Assembly: GCA_021836665.1 (NCBI GenBank)
Contig: JAKBHQ010000055.1
Span: 1 to 15,663 of the forward strand
DNA length: 15,663 nucleotides
Reading direction: 5' to 3'
Source of the DNA: Thermoplasmata archaeon
GTDB taxonomy: Bacteria; Actinomycetota; Acidimicrobiia; Acidimicrobiales; Acidimicrobiaceae
Every line of letters begins with the position of its first letter. Within the stretch, counting starts at the first letter, position 1. The notes beneath the pieces were generated by a model. The model made no database searches, was not told where the DNA came from, and was given only the letters and a program-made list of their open reading frames with translations. A program made the position numbers and the translations under genes. Below, in pieces: positions 1-7,283 of the stretch.

Positions 1-107
1 TGCCTGTTTCATCGGTTGATTTGTCATTCTCAAACCATTCAACACTAAATGGTCCCCTACACCGACCCATTTACAGCCGAAGGGACATAAAACTACTCAA
101 TCTTGGA
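1..107. other. Sequence downstream of hisF, no supported gene
   Basis: This edge region follows the hisF stop codon on the minus strand. Two minus-strand ATGs, at 70 and at 27, open frames that stay open to the window edge (23 and 9 codons). Neither has a convincing ribosome binding site or a recognisable protein start. A following operon gene such as hisI could begin here, but the fragment is too short to say. I see no terminator with a T-run. Confidence 0.3.
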
Positions 108-872
108 CTAACGCCCGGTCCGGGTGTGCACACCATTAGCCAGCAAGGCCTGCTTGACCTCTCCGACACTGAACTCACCATAATGGAAGACCGAAGCCGC
201 TAAAAGCCCCGTTGCCTTTGACTCCAAAGCGCCTACCAAAAAGTCCTCTATAGAACCCACACCGCCGGAGGCTATAACGGGAACATTGGTTCGCTCCGCT
301 ATGCCCCTAGTAAGAGGGAAGTCAAATCCTTCCCTGGTACCATCCCTATCCATCGAGGTTACAAGGAGTTCGCCGGCTCCCCTACTCACTGCCTCCTCGG
401 CCCAAGAGAGGGCGTCGAGGTTGGTCTTGTTCCTCCCCCCATGGGTATAAACAGAGTAGTTGCCGTCCTGGTCTTGCTTTGCGTCAATTGCCACTACGAC
501 ACACTGACTGCCGAACTCCGTCATCATCTCACTGATGAGCTCTGGATTCAAAATGGCCGCAGTATTGAGCGAAACCTTGTCTGCACCGGCCCTAAGAAGG
601 GCTCGGGCACCATCCACCGAACTGACACCGCCTCCGACGGTAAGGGGAATAAACACTTCGTCGGCGCACTTGCTAACGAGGTCTACCATTGTCTGGCGCC
701 CCTCATGCGAAGCAGAAATATCCAAGAAGACTATCTCATCAGCCCCTTGGAGATCGTAATACTTTGCCAACTCGACCGGATCGCCAGCGTCCCTCAAACC
801 CTCGAAGTTGACACCCTTGACGACTCGCCCTTTGGAAACGTCTAAGCAAGGAATAATTCGCACTATCTCCAC
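108..872 (-). CDS. hisF: Imidazole glycerol phosphate synthase, cyclase subunit HisF
   Basis: HisF is the TIM-barrel cyclase subunit of IGP synthase. With HisH it converts PRFAR and glutamine-derived ammonia to imidazole glycerol phosphate and AICAR in the cytoplasm. The 254-residue length is normal for the family. The N-terminus reads [12 protein letters not shown] with the catalytic Asp at residue 11. The second catalytic Asp is residue 130 in VVVAIDAK. Phosphate-binding loops are visible as TVGGGVSS (about 78-85) and ASGGVGS (about 201-207). The start is GTG at 872, preceded by GGAGG with a 10-nt spacer. Its first codons overlap the hisA stop by 10 nt, so translation is probably coupled to hisA. 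It is the last recognisable gene of the his operon in this window. Confidence 0.97.
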   Translation of the reverse strand: MEIVRIIPCLDVSKGRVVKGVNFEGLRDAGDPVELAKYYDLQGADEIVFLDISASHEGRQTMVDLVSKCADEVFIPLTVGGGVSSVDGARALLRAGADKVSLNTAAILNPELISEMMTEFGSQCVVVAIDAKQDQDGNYSVYTHGGRNKTNLDALSWAEEAVSRGAGELLVTSMDRDGTREGFDFPLTRGIAERTNVPVIASGGVGSIEDFLVGALESKATGLLAASVFHYGEFSVGEVKQALLANGVHTRTGR

Positions 873-1603
873 TGACCGAGCGCCTCCGAAAGATTGACTC
901 TTCCGTCATGTAGAGCCTTTCCGATGACACAAGAGTGGATCGCCCTCTTATACCTAAGGGACCTTACCTCAGAAGCTTCCATTAAGTCAGCCAAGCTCGA
1001 AACCCCCCCCGAGGCGATTAGCTCCATCTCGCACGAGTCGAGCACCTCTAAGTAGGTCTGGATATCTAGCCCGCTAAACATTCCATCACGAGACACATCG
1101 GTGGCCAAAACGAAGGTGGCTCCCCTGGCTTGGCACTCTTGAAGTGTGTCATAAAGTGTAAGGCCGGTTGATTGAGTCCAACCCCTGCTCTGCACTATCG
1201 GCTGACCGTCTAGGTATTTGTAATCTAACGAAACCACGACTGGTGTCTCCGACAGAGAGACCACATCTGCGATGAACTGGGGGTCTTCTACCGCCTTAGT
1301 TCCCAAGACGAGTCTCTTTGCGCCGATTTCGATCAGCTCACTGGCTATCTTTAGGCTCCGGATGCCACCACCAACTTCCACGTCGAGCCTGGTTGAGGTA
1401 ATAATCTCGTCGATCAAAGATCGATTGTCCCCGGTATTTCTCGCTGCATCCAAATCGACCACATGGAGCCATCGGGCACCGGCTTCCACGATCCACTTTG
1501 CGGCGTCTAACGGGTCGGAATAGTCCGTCTTCTTGTCAAAATCGCCCATTTCGAGACGGACGCAACGGCCGTTGAGGATATCTATCGCCGGAATTATCTC
1601 CAA
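863..1603 (-). CDS. hisA: ProFAR isomerase HisA
   Basis: HisA is a TIM-barrel isomerase that converts ProFAR to PRFAR by an Amadori rearrangement, the step before HisH/HisF. The 246-residue length is typical. The catalytic acid/base pair is visible as Asp8 (IPAID) and Asp169 (ATDVSRDG), and Asp127 sits in SLDYK. Many actinobacteria instead carry PriA, a bifunctional HisA/TrpF enzyme with SGG in the first phosphate loop. Here the loop reads VEVGGGIRS, and the later loop SRGWTQSTG also looks like monofunctional HisA. The start is TTG at 1603, inside the last codons of hisH, with a G-rich stretch (GGGGGG) about 7 nt upstream. It overlaps hisH and hisF by 10 nt each. Confidence 0.96.
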   Translation of the reverse strand: MEIIPAIDILNGRCVRLEMGDFDKKTDYSDPLDAAKWIVEAGARWLHVVDLDAARNTGDNRSLIDEIITSTRLDVEVGGGIRSLKIASELIEIGAKRLVLGTKAVEDPQFIADVVSLSETPVVVSLDYKYLDGQPIVQSRGWTQSTGLTLYDTLQECQARGATFVLATDVSRDGMFSGLDIQTYLEVLDSCEMELIASGGVSSLADLMEASEVRSLRYKRAIHSCVIGKALHDGRVNLSEALGQWR

Positions 1604-2235
1604 AGTGATCCCCCCGTTGCTAGCGACGTTGAGCCACAGTACTTTGAAAAGTTAGCGAGAATCTTCAACCCAACTACCGACGACTTTTCGGGGTGGAACT
1701 GGACGCCAAAAAGGTTACCGACACCCACCGCAGCCGAAAACTCTCCGCCGTAGTCGCAAGAAGCCGTGGTATTGGCCCCCACTGGTGCTGCATAGGAGTG
1801 GACGAAGTAGACCCAAGACCCCTCGGCTACATCCTCAAAGAGCGCCGATGAGCCAAATCTGGCAATCTCCAGGCGATTCCACTGCATCTGTGGAAGTCTG
1901 ACACGATCAGAGAGCCGTTCAACCTTGCCATCTAAGATACCCAAACCGACTGAGTCCTTAGACTCAGAAGAGCTTTCGTAGAGCATCTGCATTCCGACAC
2001 AGATACCCAAGGTCGGTGTCCCGCCTTCGATCAATCCTCGAACCTTATCCTCAAATCCCCTAGATCTAAAGGCATATAAGGCCGCTCCAAATGCACCGAC
2101 GCCTGGAATAACTATCCCATCAGGGTGACTTAGGTCTCTAGGATCGTCAATCAACTTGGTGTCAGCTCCTACTGCGACCAGCGCCTTGTAGGCCGATCTA
2201 AGATTTCCGATCCCGTAGTCGATAACCGCTATCAC
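1594..2235 (-). CDS. hisH: Imidazole glycerol phosphate synthase, glutamine amidotransferase subunit HisH
   Basis: HisH is the class-I glutaminase that feeds ammonia to HisF. I place the start at the GTG at 2235, so the protein opens MIAVIDYGIGNLRS, as HisH proteins do. The frame stays open further upstream (to 2310), but that extension lacks family similarity and would run into hisB. The protein is 213 residues. The catalytic triad is visible as Cys79 (LGICVGMQ), His181 and Glu183 (GVQFHPEKS). A GGGTGG stretch lies just upstream of the chosen GTG. The next in-frame GTG, at 2244, is the main alternative. A 37-nt gap separates it from hisB, and it overlaps hisA by 10 nt. Confidence 0.95.
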   Translation of the reverse strand: MIAVIDYGIGNLRSAYKALVAVGADTKLIDDPRDLSHPDGIVIPGVGAFGAALYAFRSRGFEDKVRGLIEGGTPTLGICVGMQMLYESSSESKDSVGLGILDGKVERLSDRVRLPQMQWNRLEIARFGSSALFEDVAEGSWVYFVHSYAAPVGANTTASCDYGGEFSAAVGVGNLFGVQFHPEKSSVVGLKILANFSKYCGSTSLATGGSLWR

Positions 2236-2272
2236 CCAGACCACCCATACGGTGTGTATTGGGAGCAGTCCA

Positions 2273-2863
2273 CTACAAAACTCCTTTTGTCGAAGGAATG
2301 CCGCGATCATCGACGATCCTTGCCGCTGCCTTCAAGGTCCGTCCGAAACCCTTCATTATCGCTTCGATAATGTGGTGGGAGTTTGCCCCACGCACTTTGT
2401 GCACATGGAGGGTCATCCCTGCGGACCCCACTAAAGCCCGGAAGAACTCTTCTGAGAGCTGCGGTTCAAATCCTGGGGTTCCTAACAGAAGGTAGTTCGG
2501 GAAATCGACCTCATAAAATAGGAAACTCCTGCCCGATATGTCGAGAGCAACTTCTACGAGGGTTTCGTCCAACACCATAGAAATCGAGGCGAACCTATCT
2601 ATACCTGCCCTGTCCCCTAAGGCTTCGGAGATTGCCTTTCCGAGGACGATCCCGGTATCTTCCACAAGGTGGTGAGCATCGACTTCAAGGTCACCCTTAG
2701 CTGTAATGTCTAAGTCGACACCACCGTGCTTTGAAATCTGAGCGAGCATGTGGTCGAAGAAGGGAAGACCGGTATCGATCTTGGATGCCCCCCTACCGTC
2801 AAGCTCAATCGAGACCTTGATGTCTGACTCATTAGTCTTGCGTTCTAAAGCAAATTTACGCAC
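2273..2863 (-). CDS. hisB: Imidazoleglycerol-phosphate dehydratase HisB
   Basis: HisB removes water from IGP to form imidazole acetol phosphate using a di-manganese centre. At about 196 residues it is a stand-alone dehydratase with no phosphatase fusion. Metal-binding signatures are DAHHLVEDTG in the N-terminal half and NSHHIIEAIMK in the C-terminal half. PFFDHML, also conserved in the family, lies near residue 38. The start is ambiguous between TTG at 2866 and GTG at 2863, which are adjacent codons. GAGG upstream sits 2 nt from the TTG and 5 nt from the GTG, so the GTG is preferred. A terminator-like hairpin lies between hisC and this gene, so its expression may be set apart from that of hisDC. 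Confidence 0.96.
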   Translation of the reverse strand: MRKFALERKTNESDIKVSIELDGRGASKIDTGLPFFDHMLAQISKHGGVDLDITAKGDLEVDAHHLVEDTGIVLGKAISEALGDRAGIDRFASISMVLDETLVEVALDISGRSFLFYEVDFPNYLLLGTPGFEPQLSEEFFRALVGSAGMTLHVHKVRGANSHHIIEAIMKGFGRTLKAAARIVDDRGIPSTKGVL

Positions 2864-2894
2864 CAATACCTCACATGAACTTTGATCGGCAGAT

Positions 2895-2925
2895 AAAAAC
2901 TGGCAACACCACTAGCGGTATAGCC
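2895..2925 (-). terminator. Terminator-like or attenuator-like hairpin between hisC and hisB
   Basis: Reading the minus strand, two bases after the hisC stop there is a 9-position stem. Its arms are 2925-2917 and 2910-2902, with a six-base loop. In RNA the stem has GGC/GCC at the base, one U-U mismatch, one U-G wobble and ACC/GGU under the loop. It is followed by AG and then TTTTT (2899-2895). This is the form of an intrinsic terminator, but it sits inside an operon, so partial termination or 3'-end protection of a hisDC transcript is likelier than complete termination. Confidence 0.5.
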
Positions 2926-2927
2926 TT

Positions 2928-3977
2928 TCATCGTAGCAATTCAGATAGCGCCTCGATGAAGCGCTGGTTCTCGTCTGCGTTTCCAACGGTAATCCTCAAG
3001 TGGTTCTTGAGGCCCGGCCATCCGGAACAGTTTCTGACGAGTATCGACTTTTCAACAAGTCGATTCCAGAGTGAGTTAGCATCGAGTTCACGAAAGTCAA
3101 TCAGGACAAAATTGGCCTCCGAAGGGTACGCCTCCACAGCCAGAGCGTTTAGCTCCTTGATCAACTTCTCCCTTTGCGAAATTATCTCGCCATGAGCCTC
3201 GACGACTTGTCCCGCAAACTCGGTTGCGCACAGGACCGCCGCCTGCTTAATCGAGTCGAGGTGGTAAGGGAGAACCACCTCCTCGAGGACTTCCACCACC
3301 TCACTAGAGGCAATCAGATAACCAAATCTCAGCCCTGCAAGGGCGTATGCCTTTGAGAATGTCCTGCTCTGAAGGACATTGTCTGCAGATATATACCTCC
3401 AAGGAGTAGACGCAAAGTCCACATAAGCCTGATCTAAGACCACCGTAAGGTCGTCATTGGAGATAGCCAGGTCGATGATCTTCTGATCTAACGATTCACC
3501 TGTGGGGTTATTCGGCGAGCAGAGAAAGACCATATCGGGATTTGATGTGGTCAAATTGCGTTCGAACTCGACGTATCCTAGGTTGCGCGGCTGTTCGCGG
3601 TGGAATATATCGACACCCGAGCCGCAGTGGCGAGCGATCTGGGAGTGCATTGCATAGGTCGGTTCGATGACCATTGCCTTTCGACCGTGCCCCCCGTAGG
3701 CTAAGCAGATGCTCTGGATCACCTCGTTGGAACCGTTAGCTGCAAAAATCATCTCCGGTTCTACCTGACACTCTTCGGCAAGCACCTCTTTCACCTTGCG
3801 GTATGTCCGATCCGGATACCGATTAAGGGCGAGGGTTTGCGTGACCTCGGCCAGTCGACGATAAAACCCACTTGGAAGTTGAAATGGAGATTCGTTGGTA
3901 TTTAGCCTGACCTCGACGTTGAGTTGGGGCGAGTGATATCCTTTTCTAAGGCCCAATCCCTCGCGTGGTCTGATCAT
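2928..3977 (-). CDS. hisC: Histidinol-phosphate aminotransferase HisC
   Basis: HisC is a fold-type-I PLP enzyme that transfers an amino group from glutamate to imidazole acetol phosphate, giving histidinol phosphate. The protein is 349 residues, normal for the family. Visible features are LNTNESPF near the N-terminus, NRYPD (52-56), AANGSNE (79-85) and SPNNPTG (154-160, Asn156 contacting PLP). LDQAYVDF follows (181-188, Asp182 and Tyr185), then the PLP-lysine Lys209 in SRTFSKAY and the carboxylate-binding Arg328 in HLRITVG. The ATG start overlaps the hisD stop as ATGA, so translation is coupled. Related aromatic aminotransferases share this fold, but the operon context settles the assignment. 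Confidence 0.96.
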   Translation of the reverse strand: MIRPREGLGLRKGYHSPQLNVEVRLNTNESPFQLPSGFYRRLAEVTQTLALNRYPDRTYRKVKEVLAEECQVEPEMIFAANGSNEVIQSICLAYGGHGRKAMVIEPTYAMHSQIARHCGSGVDIFHREQPRNLGYVEFERNLTTSNPDMVFLCSPNNPTGESLDQKIIDLAISNDDLTVVLDQAYVDFASTPWRYISADNVLQSRTFSKAYALAGLRFGYLIASSEVVEVLEEVVLPYHLDSIKQAAVLCATEFAGQVVEAHGEIISQREKLIKELNALAVEAYPSEANFVLIDFRELDANSLWNRLVEKSILVRNCSGWPGLKNHLRITVGNADENQRFIEALSELLR

Positions 3978-5278
3978 AAGCCACCTTCCTCTGCTTCTTT
4001 ACCCCTCCTGATCGCCACGGACTGTTCGTGAGCATAGAGTCCCTCGACCCTTGCCAGGCGTTCTACTGCCCAGCCAAGCTGATCTAATCCCCTCTCAGAG
4101 ACCTCTACAAAGTGTATGTATTTCATAAAATCCCCGACCTTCAGGGCCGAAGCAAACCTCGCCGAGCCGAATGTAGGCAGGACATGAGAAGGGCCAGCGA
4201 CATAGTCACCAAAGCTGGCGGGTGATAACGGGCCGTAAAAAACCGCCCCTGCATTTCGTACTAGATCGAGATCATCCTGGGCCTGCCGGTAGAGGAGCTC
4301 TAGATGTTCAGGCGCTATCTCGTTGGCAACTTCAAGGGCTTGTGCCCTATCCCGCACCAGGGCGACGTAACCTCCGTCCTTCAGAGTTCTGTTGGTTTCT
4401 TTCGCTCTCGGGGAGTTTTGGAGTATTGCCTCTACCTCCTTGGAGACCTCCAAAGCGTATTTTTGATCCCAAGTCACAAGCCAAGCTAGCCCATCTGGAC
4501 CGTGCTCAGCCTGGACGATCACGTCCATGGCCGCCCACTTAGCGGGAACCGATGAGTCAGCGACCACCACCACTTCTGAGGGCCCAGCAAACGAGGAAGG
4601 AATAGCTACCTCTCCAGCGACTTCTCGCTTCGCTACGGAAACATAAACGTTCCCCGGGCCCACTATGGTGTCAACCTTGGGTATAGTCTCGGTCCCGTAG
4701 GCTAGGGCGGCAATCGCCTGAGCCCCCCCAACCTTGAAGACCCGGTCAACACTAGCGATCTTCGCCGCCGCCAATGTTGCTAGATCGACTCCGCCGGACT
4801 TCGTAGGTGGCACTACCAGGAACACCTCTTTGACCCCGGCCACCTTTGCTGGAACTGCCGTCATCAGGACCGAAGATGGATACCTTGCGAGCCCGCCGGG
4901 AACATAGCATCCAGCTCTAGCCATTGGAATAGCTTTATGGATGACCTTAATACCGCGGTTGTCAAAGTGTTTTGGCTCCTCCAACTCTAACTTATGGTAC
5001 TCCTCGATCCCAAAGGCAGCCGCTTCTAGCGCATCTCTAAGCTGTGGATCGATCTCCGAGTAGGCCTCTTCAATCTCGTCCCGAGTTACCTCTATATTCA
5101 AAAGACTCACCGAGTCGAACTTCTTGGTTAGATCCAAGAGCGCTTGGTCACCGTGCTCTCTAACCTGCTGAATAATATCCCTAACAGCTGAAACCGGAAG
5201 ATCACCGATAATTTTTGGTCTAGGAATGATACCCGAATAATCCGGCCCAGCCCCGCTCAGATCGATGACTCTTAGCAA
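3974..5278 (-). CDS. hisD: Histidinol dehydrogenase HisD
   Basis: HisD is a zinc-dependent, NAD-linked enzyme that oxidises histidinol to histidine in two steps. I choose the TTG at 5278, giving MLRVIDLSG and 434 residues, the usual HisD length. It has GGAG 7 nt upstream. The frame stays open to a GTG at 5356, but those 26 extra residues do not look like HisD and have no good ribosome site. With this start the active-site and zinc ligands fall at Gln256 and His259 (VQAEHGPDG), Glu324 and His325 (APEHLEL), Asp358 (FGDYVAGPSH) and His417 (YAHEQS), close to E. coli numbering. VGPGNVYV lies near 207-214. It is the first gene of the his operon as seen here; hisG is not upstream. Confidence 0.96.
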   Translation of the reverse strand: MLRVIDLSGAGPDYSGIIPRPKIIGDLPVSAVRDIIQQVREHGDQALLDLTKKFDSVSLLNIEVTRDEIEEAYSEIDPQLRDALEAAAFGIEEYHKLELEEPKHFDNRGIKVIHKAIPMARAGCYVPGGLARYPSSVLMTAVPAKVAGVKEVFLVVPPTKSGGVDLATLAAAKIASVDRVFKVGGAQAIAALAYGTETIPKVDTIVGPGNVYVSVAKREVAGEVAIPSSFAGPSEVVVVADSSVPAKWAAMDVIVQAEHGPDGLAWLVTWDQKYALEVSKEVEAILQNSPRAKETNRTLKDGGYVALVRDRAQALEVANEIAPEHLELLYRQAQDDLDLVRNAGAVFYGPLSPASFGDYVAGPSHVLPTFGSARFASALKVGDFMKYIHFVEVSERGLDQLGWAVERLARVEGLYAHEQSVAIRRGKEAEEGGL

Positions 5279-5409
5279 TTTTTCACTCCAAATATCACTT
5301 GCTGGCCAATAACGACATCGACTCGCCCGACTTTCAGAACTATGCTCCCTAGACACCGCTCATTGGCTGCACGCAGTTAGACATCACGGATTAGGTAGAT
5401 TGAACATAG
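5279..5409. promoter_or_regulatory. Divergent intergenic region between hisD and a small plus-strand gene
   Basis: This 131-nt gap must hold the his operon promoter (minus) and the promoter of the small gene at 5410 (plus). For the plus strand, TAGATT at 5396-5401 lies 8 nt before the ATG, which would fit a leaderless transcript. For the minus strand I could not find a convincing -35/-10 pair. No run of histidine codons, classical his leader peptide or T-box-like specifier is visible. Confidence 0.35.
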
Positions 5410-5601
5410 ATGGCACAAGAAATAAGAGCCGAACTCTCTAGTCTAGAGTTCAGCCTAGGTGAGATAGCCAAAAGGATCGCCGCACTAGCCGATCAGAAAT
5501 ACACCGAAAAACAGGAAGCGATCGCTTCGGAGCTCTACCAAGCCGAAAGGTCGATCCTGTCTGCGGTGAGGCGACTGGAAAAGGCCCAGAATCGACAGTA
5601 A
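5410..5601 (+). CDS. Small helical protein of unknown function (63 residues)
   Basis: I do not recognise this gene. The 63-residue product is rich in Ala, Glu, Lys, Arg and Gln, has no Cys, Trp or membrane segment, and almost no Pro or Gly. Hydrophobic residues repeat at helical spacing (LSSLEFSLGEIAKRIAAL, then a second stretch near AERSILSAVRRLEKAQ). A two-helix or coiled-coil hairpin, perhaps a dimer, is likely. It is divergent from hisD. There is no clear ribosome binding site before the ATG, but a TAGATT hexamer 8 nt upstream could make the message leaderless. The coding case rests on composition and helical periodicity only. Confidence 0.55.
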   Translation: MAQEIRAELSSLEFSLGEIAKRIAALADQKYTEKQEAIASELYQAERSILSAVRRLEKAQNRQ

Positions 5602-6045
5602 AAACGACGTCTGATCTGCGGGACCACGGGCTCTAATTTGATTGGAACTTACCGGTTCGCCTGGGAAGGCAGCAGCTTCGTTTAGCCTACCTCTCTCCGG
5701 CCAAGCCTGCGATCCTTAGCGTTTCTGATCAACCCTCACGGCGTTGTAGGAAGTTATATCCCATCTGTTCGGTATTCTTCCGCCATTTGCCCGGCGAGAT
5801 CGTTTCGCGAGGGAGATTGGTATCTCGGTCTTCCTTCTGCCGCGTCTTTGGGCCGCGTAAAACCAGACTGATAAGGTCGTAGCGGGCAATTTTAGACTCG
5901 AACGGTGATTGCCGTCGAAATACACGCTTGATCTCGGCACCTTTAATCTATGTTCCCTGCGGTCCCTGGCGGCAACAAAGTAGAACATTTGTGATCTTTG
6001 AAAACCCGCCCCATCGCCACAGGTTACTCAAACTCTTGTATTTGA
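5602..6045. other. 444-nt gap between convergent genes, no recognised gene
   Basis: This gap lies between the 3' end of the small plus gene and the 3' end of nth, so it is not needed for either promoter. A 90-codon minus-strand frame (5716-5988) is very basic and matches no family I know. Several inverted repeats are present, such as GGCAAT/ATTGCC at 5885-5890 and 5908-5913, and TCGA-ACGG/CCGT-CGA nearby. GGAAGG-C-AGCAGC at 5664-5676 resembles the apical motif of SRP RNA, but the matching 5' strand is missing. I cannot assign an RNA gene. Confidence 0.4.
6001..6025 (-). terminator. Possible terminator of nth
   Basis: On the minus strand, about 20 nt after the nth stop, AACCTG (6025-6020) can pair with CGGGTT (6008-6003) across an 11-nt loop, with one wobble pair. 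It runs directly into TTTT (6004-6001). The stem is short and the T-run is only four bases, so this is a weak candidate. Confidence 0.33.
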
Positions 6046-6681
6046 TCAAAGAGTGCTAAAGCTTGGACAAATATCTCCCAGCGGACAGGCTTCACATTTT
6101 GGTTTCCTGGCCGAACATACCCGCCTACCGTGCAGTATCAATCGCAGGCCGAAAGCGGCGGCATCCAGAGGAGCCAGCCACCCCAGCAGGTCCATCTCTA
6201 TCCTCGCCGGGTCAGTGAATTCGGTAAGTCCGAGTCGCCCACTTAGCCTAATTACATGGGTATCGACGGCGATTCCAGGCTTGGAAAACCCAACCGTCAC
6301 GATCACGTTTGCGGTTTTACGACCCACTCCACTTAGCTCGACCAGCCGATCGATGGTGTCTGGGACCTCTCCGTCGTACCGCTCTACCAGCTCACGAGAG
6401 AAAGAGACAATATTCTGCGCCTTATTCCTGTAAAAACCGGTTGGCCTGATCAATGTTTCGACCCTACCTAAATCTGCCCCTGCCAATGACTTTGCGTCAG
6501 GGAAAAGGCCAAATAGTGCCTCGGTCACTGAATTGACGATCCTGTCGGTGCATTGCGCCGAAAGAATCGTGGCTACAGCGAGCTGAAATGGTCCTTCGAA
6601 GCTGAGTTCACAAAGCGAAGCCGCATCGCCCGGATAGAGCGTGGCTAACCTTTGAACCAGCTCTTCCTTGATCTCTCTCAT
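6046..6681 (-). CDS. nth: Endonuclease III (base-excision repair DNA glycosylase/AP lyase)
   Basis: Nth removes oxidised pyrimidines and cleaves the abasic site by beta-elimination in base-excision repair. The 211-residue length matches the bacterial family. The helix-hairpin-helix is LVELSGVGRKTANVI (113-127) with catalytic Lys122, and the catalytic Asp140 follows in AVDTHV. The C-terminal 4Fe-4S loop has Cys189, Cys196, Cys199 and Cys205 with the expected C-x6-C-x2-C-x5-C spacing. There is no ribosome binding site before the ATG. Instead TAATAT ends 6 nt upstream, so the transcript is probably leaderless. The GNAT gene lies upstream on the same strand, 113 nt away, so nth likely has its own promoter. 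MutY is less likely, as the protein lacks the MutY C-terminal domain. Confidence 0.96.
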   Translation of the reverse strand: MREIKEELVQRLATLYPGDAASLCELSFEGPFQLAVATILSAQCTDRIVNSVTEALFGLFPDAKSLAGADLGRVETLIRPTGFYRNKAQNIVSFSRELVERYDGEVPDTIDRLVELSGVGRKTANVIVTVGFSKPGIAVDTHVIRLSGRLGLTEFTDPARIEMDLLGWLAPLDAAAFGLRLILHGRRVCSARKPKCEACPLGDICPSFSTL

Positions 6682-6687
6682 CAGGAA

Positions 6688-6693
6688 ATATTA
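6688..6693 (-). promoter_or_regulatory. -10 element of a leaderless nth promoter
   Basis: TAATAT on the minus strand matches four of six positions of TATAAT and ends 6 nt before the nth ATG. The transcript would then start at or next to the start codon. There is no purine-rich ribosome site in between. No strong -35 box is seen at the usual distance. Confidence 0.45.
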
Positions 6694-6794
6694 GTTGGCA
6701 CAGCCGAGTCGTAGACCTGGTCTCGAGACTGGTCAAATTAACCCCGTACCTTAGGCTACCAAAGCGATATCTCACTGAGAAACACTTTCATGCC

Positions 6795-7283
6795 TCAGAA
6801 TTGCCCCTCAGCAACTTGCCACTGGAGTGCGCGATTTAACGGCTCTCTAAAACCGAGATTTCGGTACAATTCGACGCCTTCTGGGGTAGCAACTAGGTCC
6901 GTCCTTCCAACCCCCTTTGACTTCAAAACCTCCATCATCAACAACATCGATATCTTTGCCAGGCCCGCCCGACGAAACCTTGGAACGGTAAATATCGAAG
7001 TCAGTCGGGCTTCCCTTGCGAAGGCTATACCAGGGGCAGGAATGCGGGGATAAATAATCGCCGCAGTTGTACTAAGTAGACCTTCTCCTTTTGACTCAGG
7101 ATCTTCAGTCACAATCACAACTACGCTGCCATCGGTGATCGTTCGGTCGAAAAAGGCGACGCACTCCTCTTCCCATATCCCCGATCGGGATCGACCAAGG
7201 GCCATTTCTTCAAACATCAGCCTTCTTAGTCGAACTATCTCTAGCGAATCGTCCTTCGTAGCCGCCCGAACAATCGGATTCAC
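6795..7283 (-). CDS. GNAT family N-acetyltransferase, substrate unknown
   Basis: The protein has the single-domain GNAT fold and should transfer an acyl group from acyl-CoA to an amine. The central motif A is TSIFTVPRFRRAGLAKISM, with the R-x-x-G-x-A pyrophosphate loop. It is followed by a long helix and then VELYRNLGF, the usual motif-B ending. I place the start at GTG 7283, giving 162 residues beginning MNPIVRAATKDD, because GGGGAG lies just upstream. A TTG at 7313 would add ten residues but has a poor ribosome site. The gene is divergent from mshD and upstream of nth. Neither neighbour reveals the substrate. Confidence 0.85.
   Translation of the reverse strand: MNPIVRAATKDDSLEIVRLRRLMFEEMALGRSRSGIWEEECVAFFDRTITDGSVVVIVTEDPESKGEGLLSTTAAIIYPRIPAPGIAFAREARLTSIFTVPRFRRAGLAKISMLLMMEVLKSKGVGRTDLVATPEGVELYRNLGFREPLNRALQWQVAEGQF

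Noticed and set aside
441..845. A long plus-strand frame inside hisF
   Set aside because: It is fully antisense to a well-conserved gene and reads as an antisense shadow without domain features.
5351..5384. An 11-codon minus-strand frame upstream of hisD that could be a leader peptide
   Set aside because: It contains no histidine codons and no ribosome site, and no terminator/antiterminator pair follows, so it does not look like a his attenuator.
5885..5913. GGCAAT-17 nt-ATTGCC with TTCGAGT inside on the minus strand, like the acceptor and T-arm of a tRNA
   Set aside because: The 17-nt interior does not form a 5-bp T-stem, and there is no D-arm or anticodon arm.
5716..5988. A 90-codon minus-strand open frame in the 444-nt gap
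   Set aside because: The product is very basic with no family likeness, no good ribosome site and no domain pattern. An overlapping shifted frame on the same strand is also open for about 60 codons, so the frame is probably chance.
6720..6780. Short palindromes GTCTCGAGAC (6720-6729) and TCTCACTGAGA (6770-6780) between nth and the GNAT gene
   Set aside because: They are 10-11 bp, not repeated elsewhere, and not placed near a recognisable promoter; such palindromes are expected by chance.
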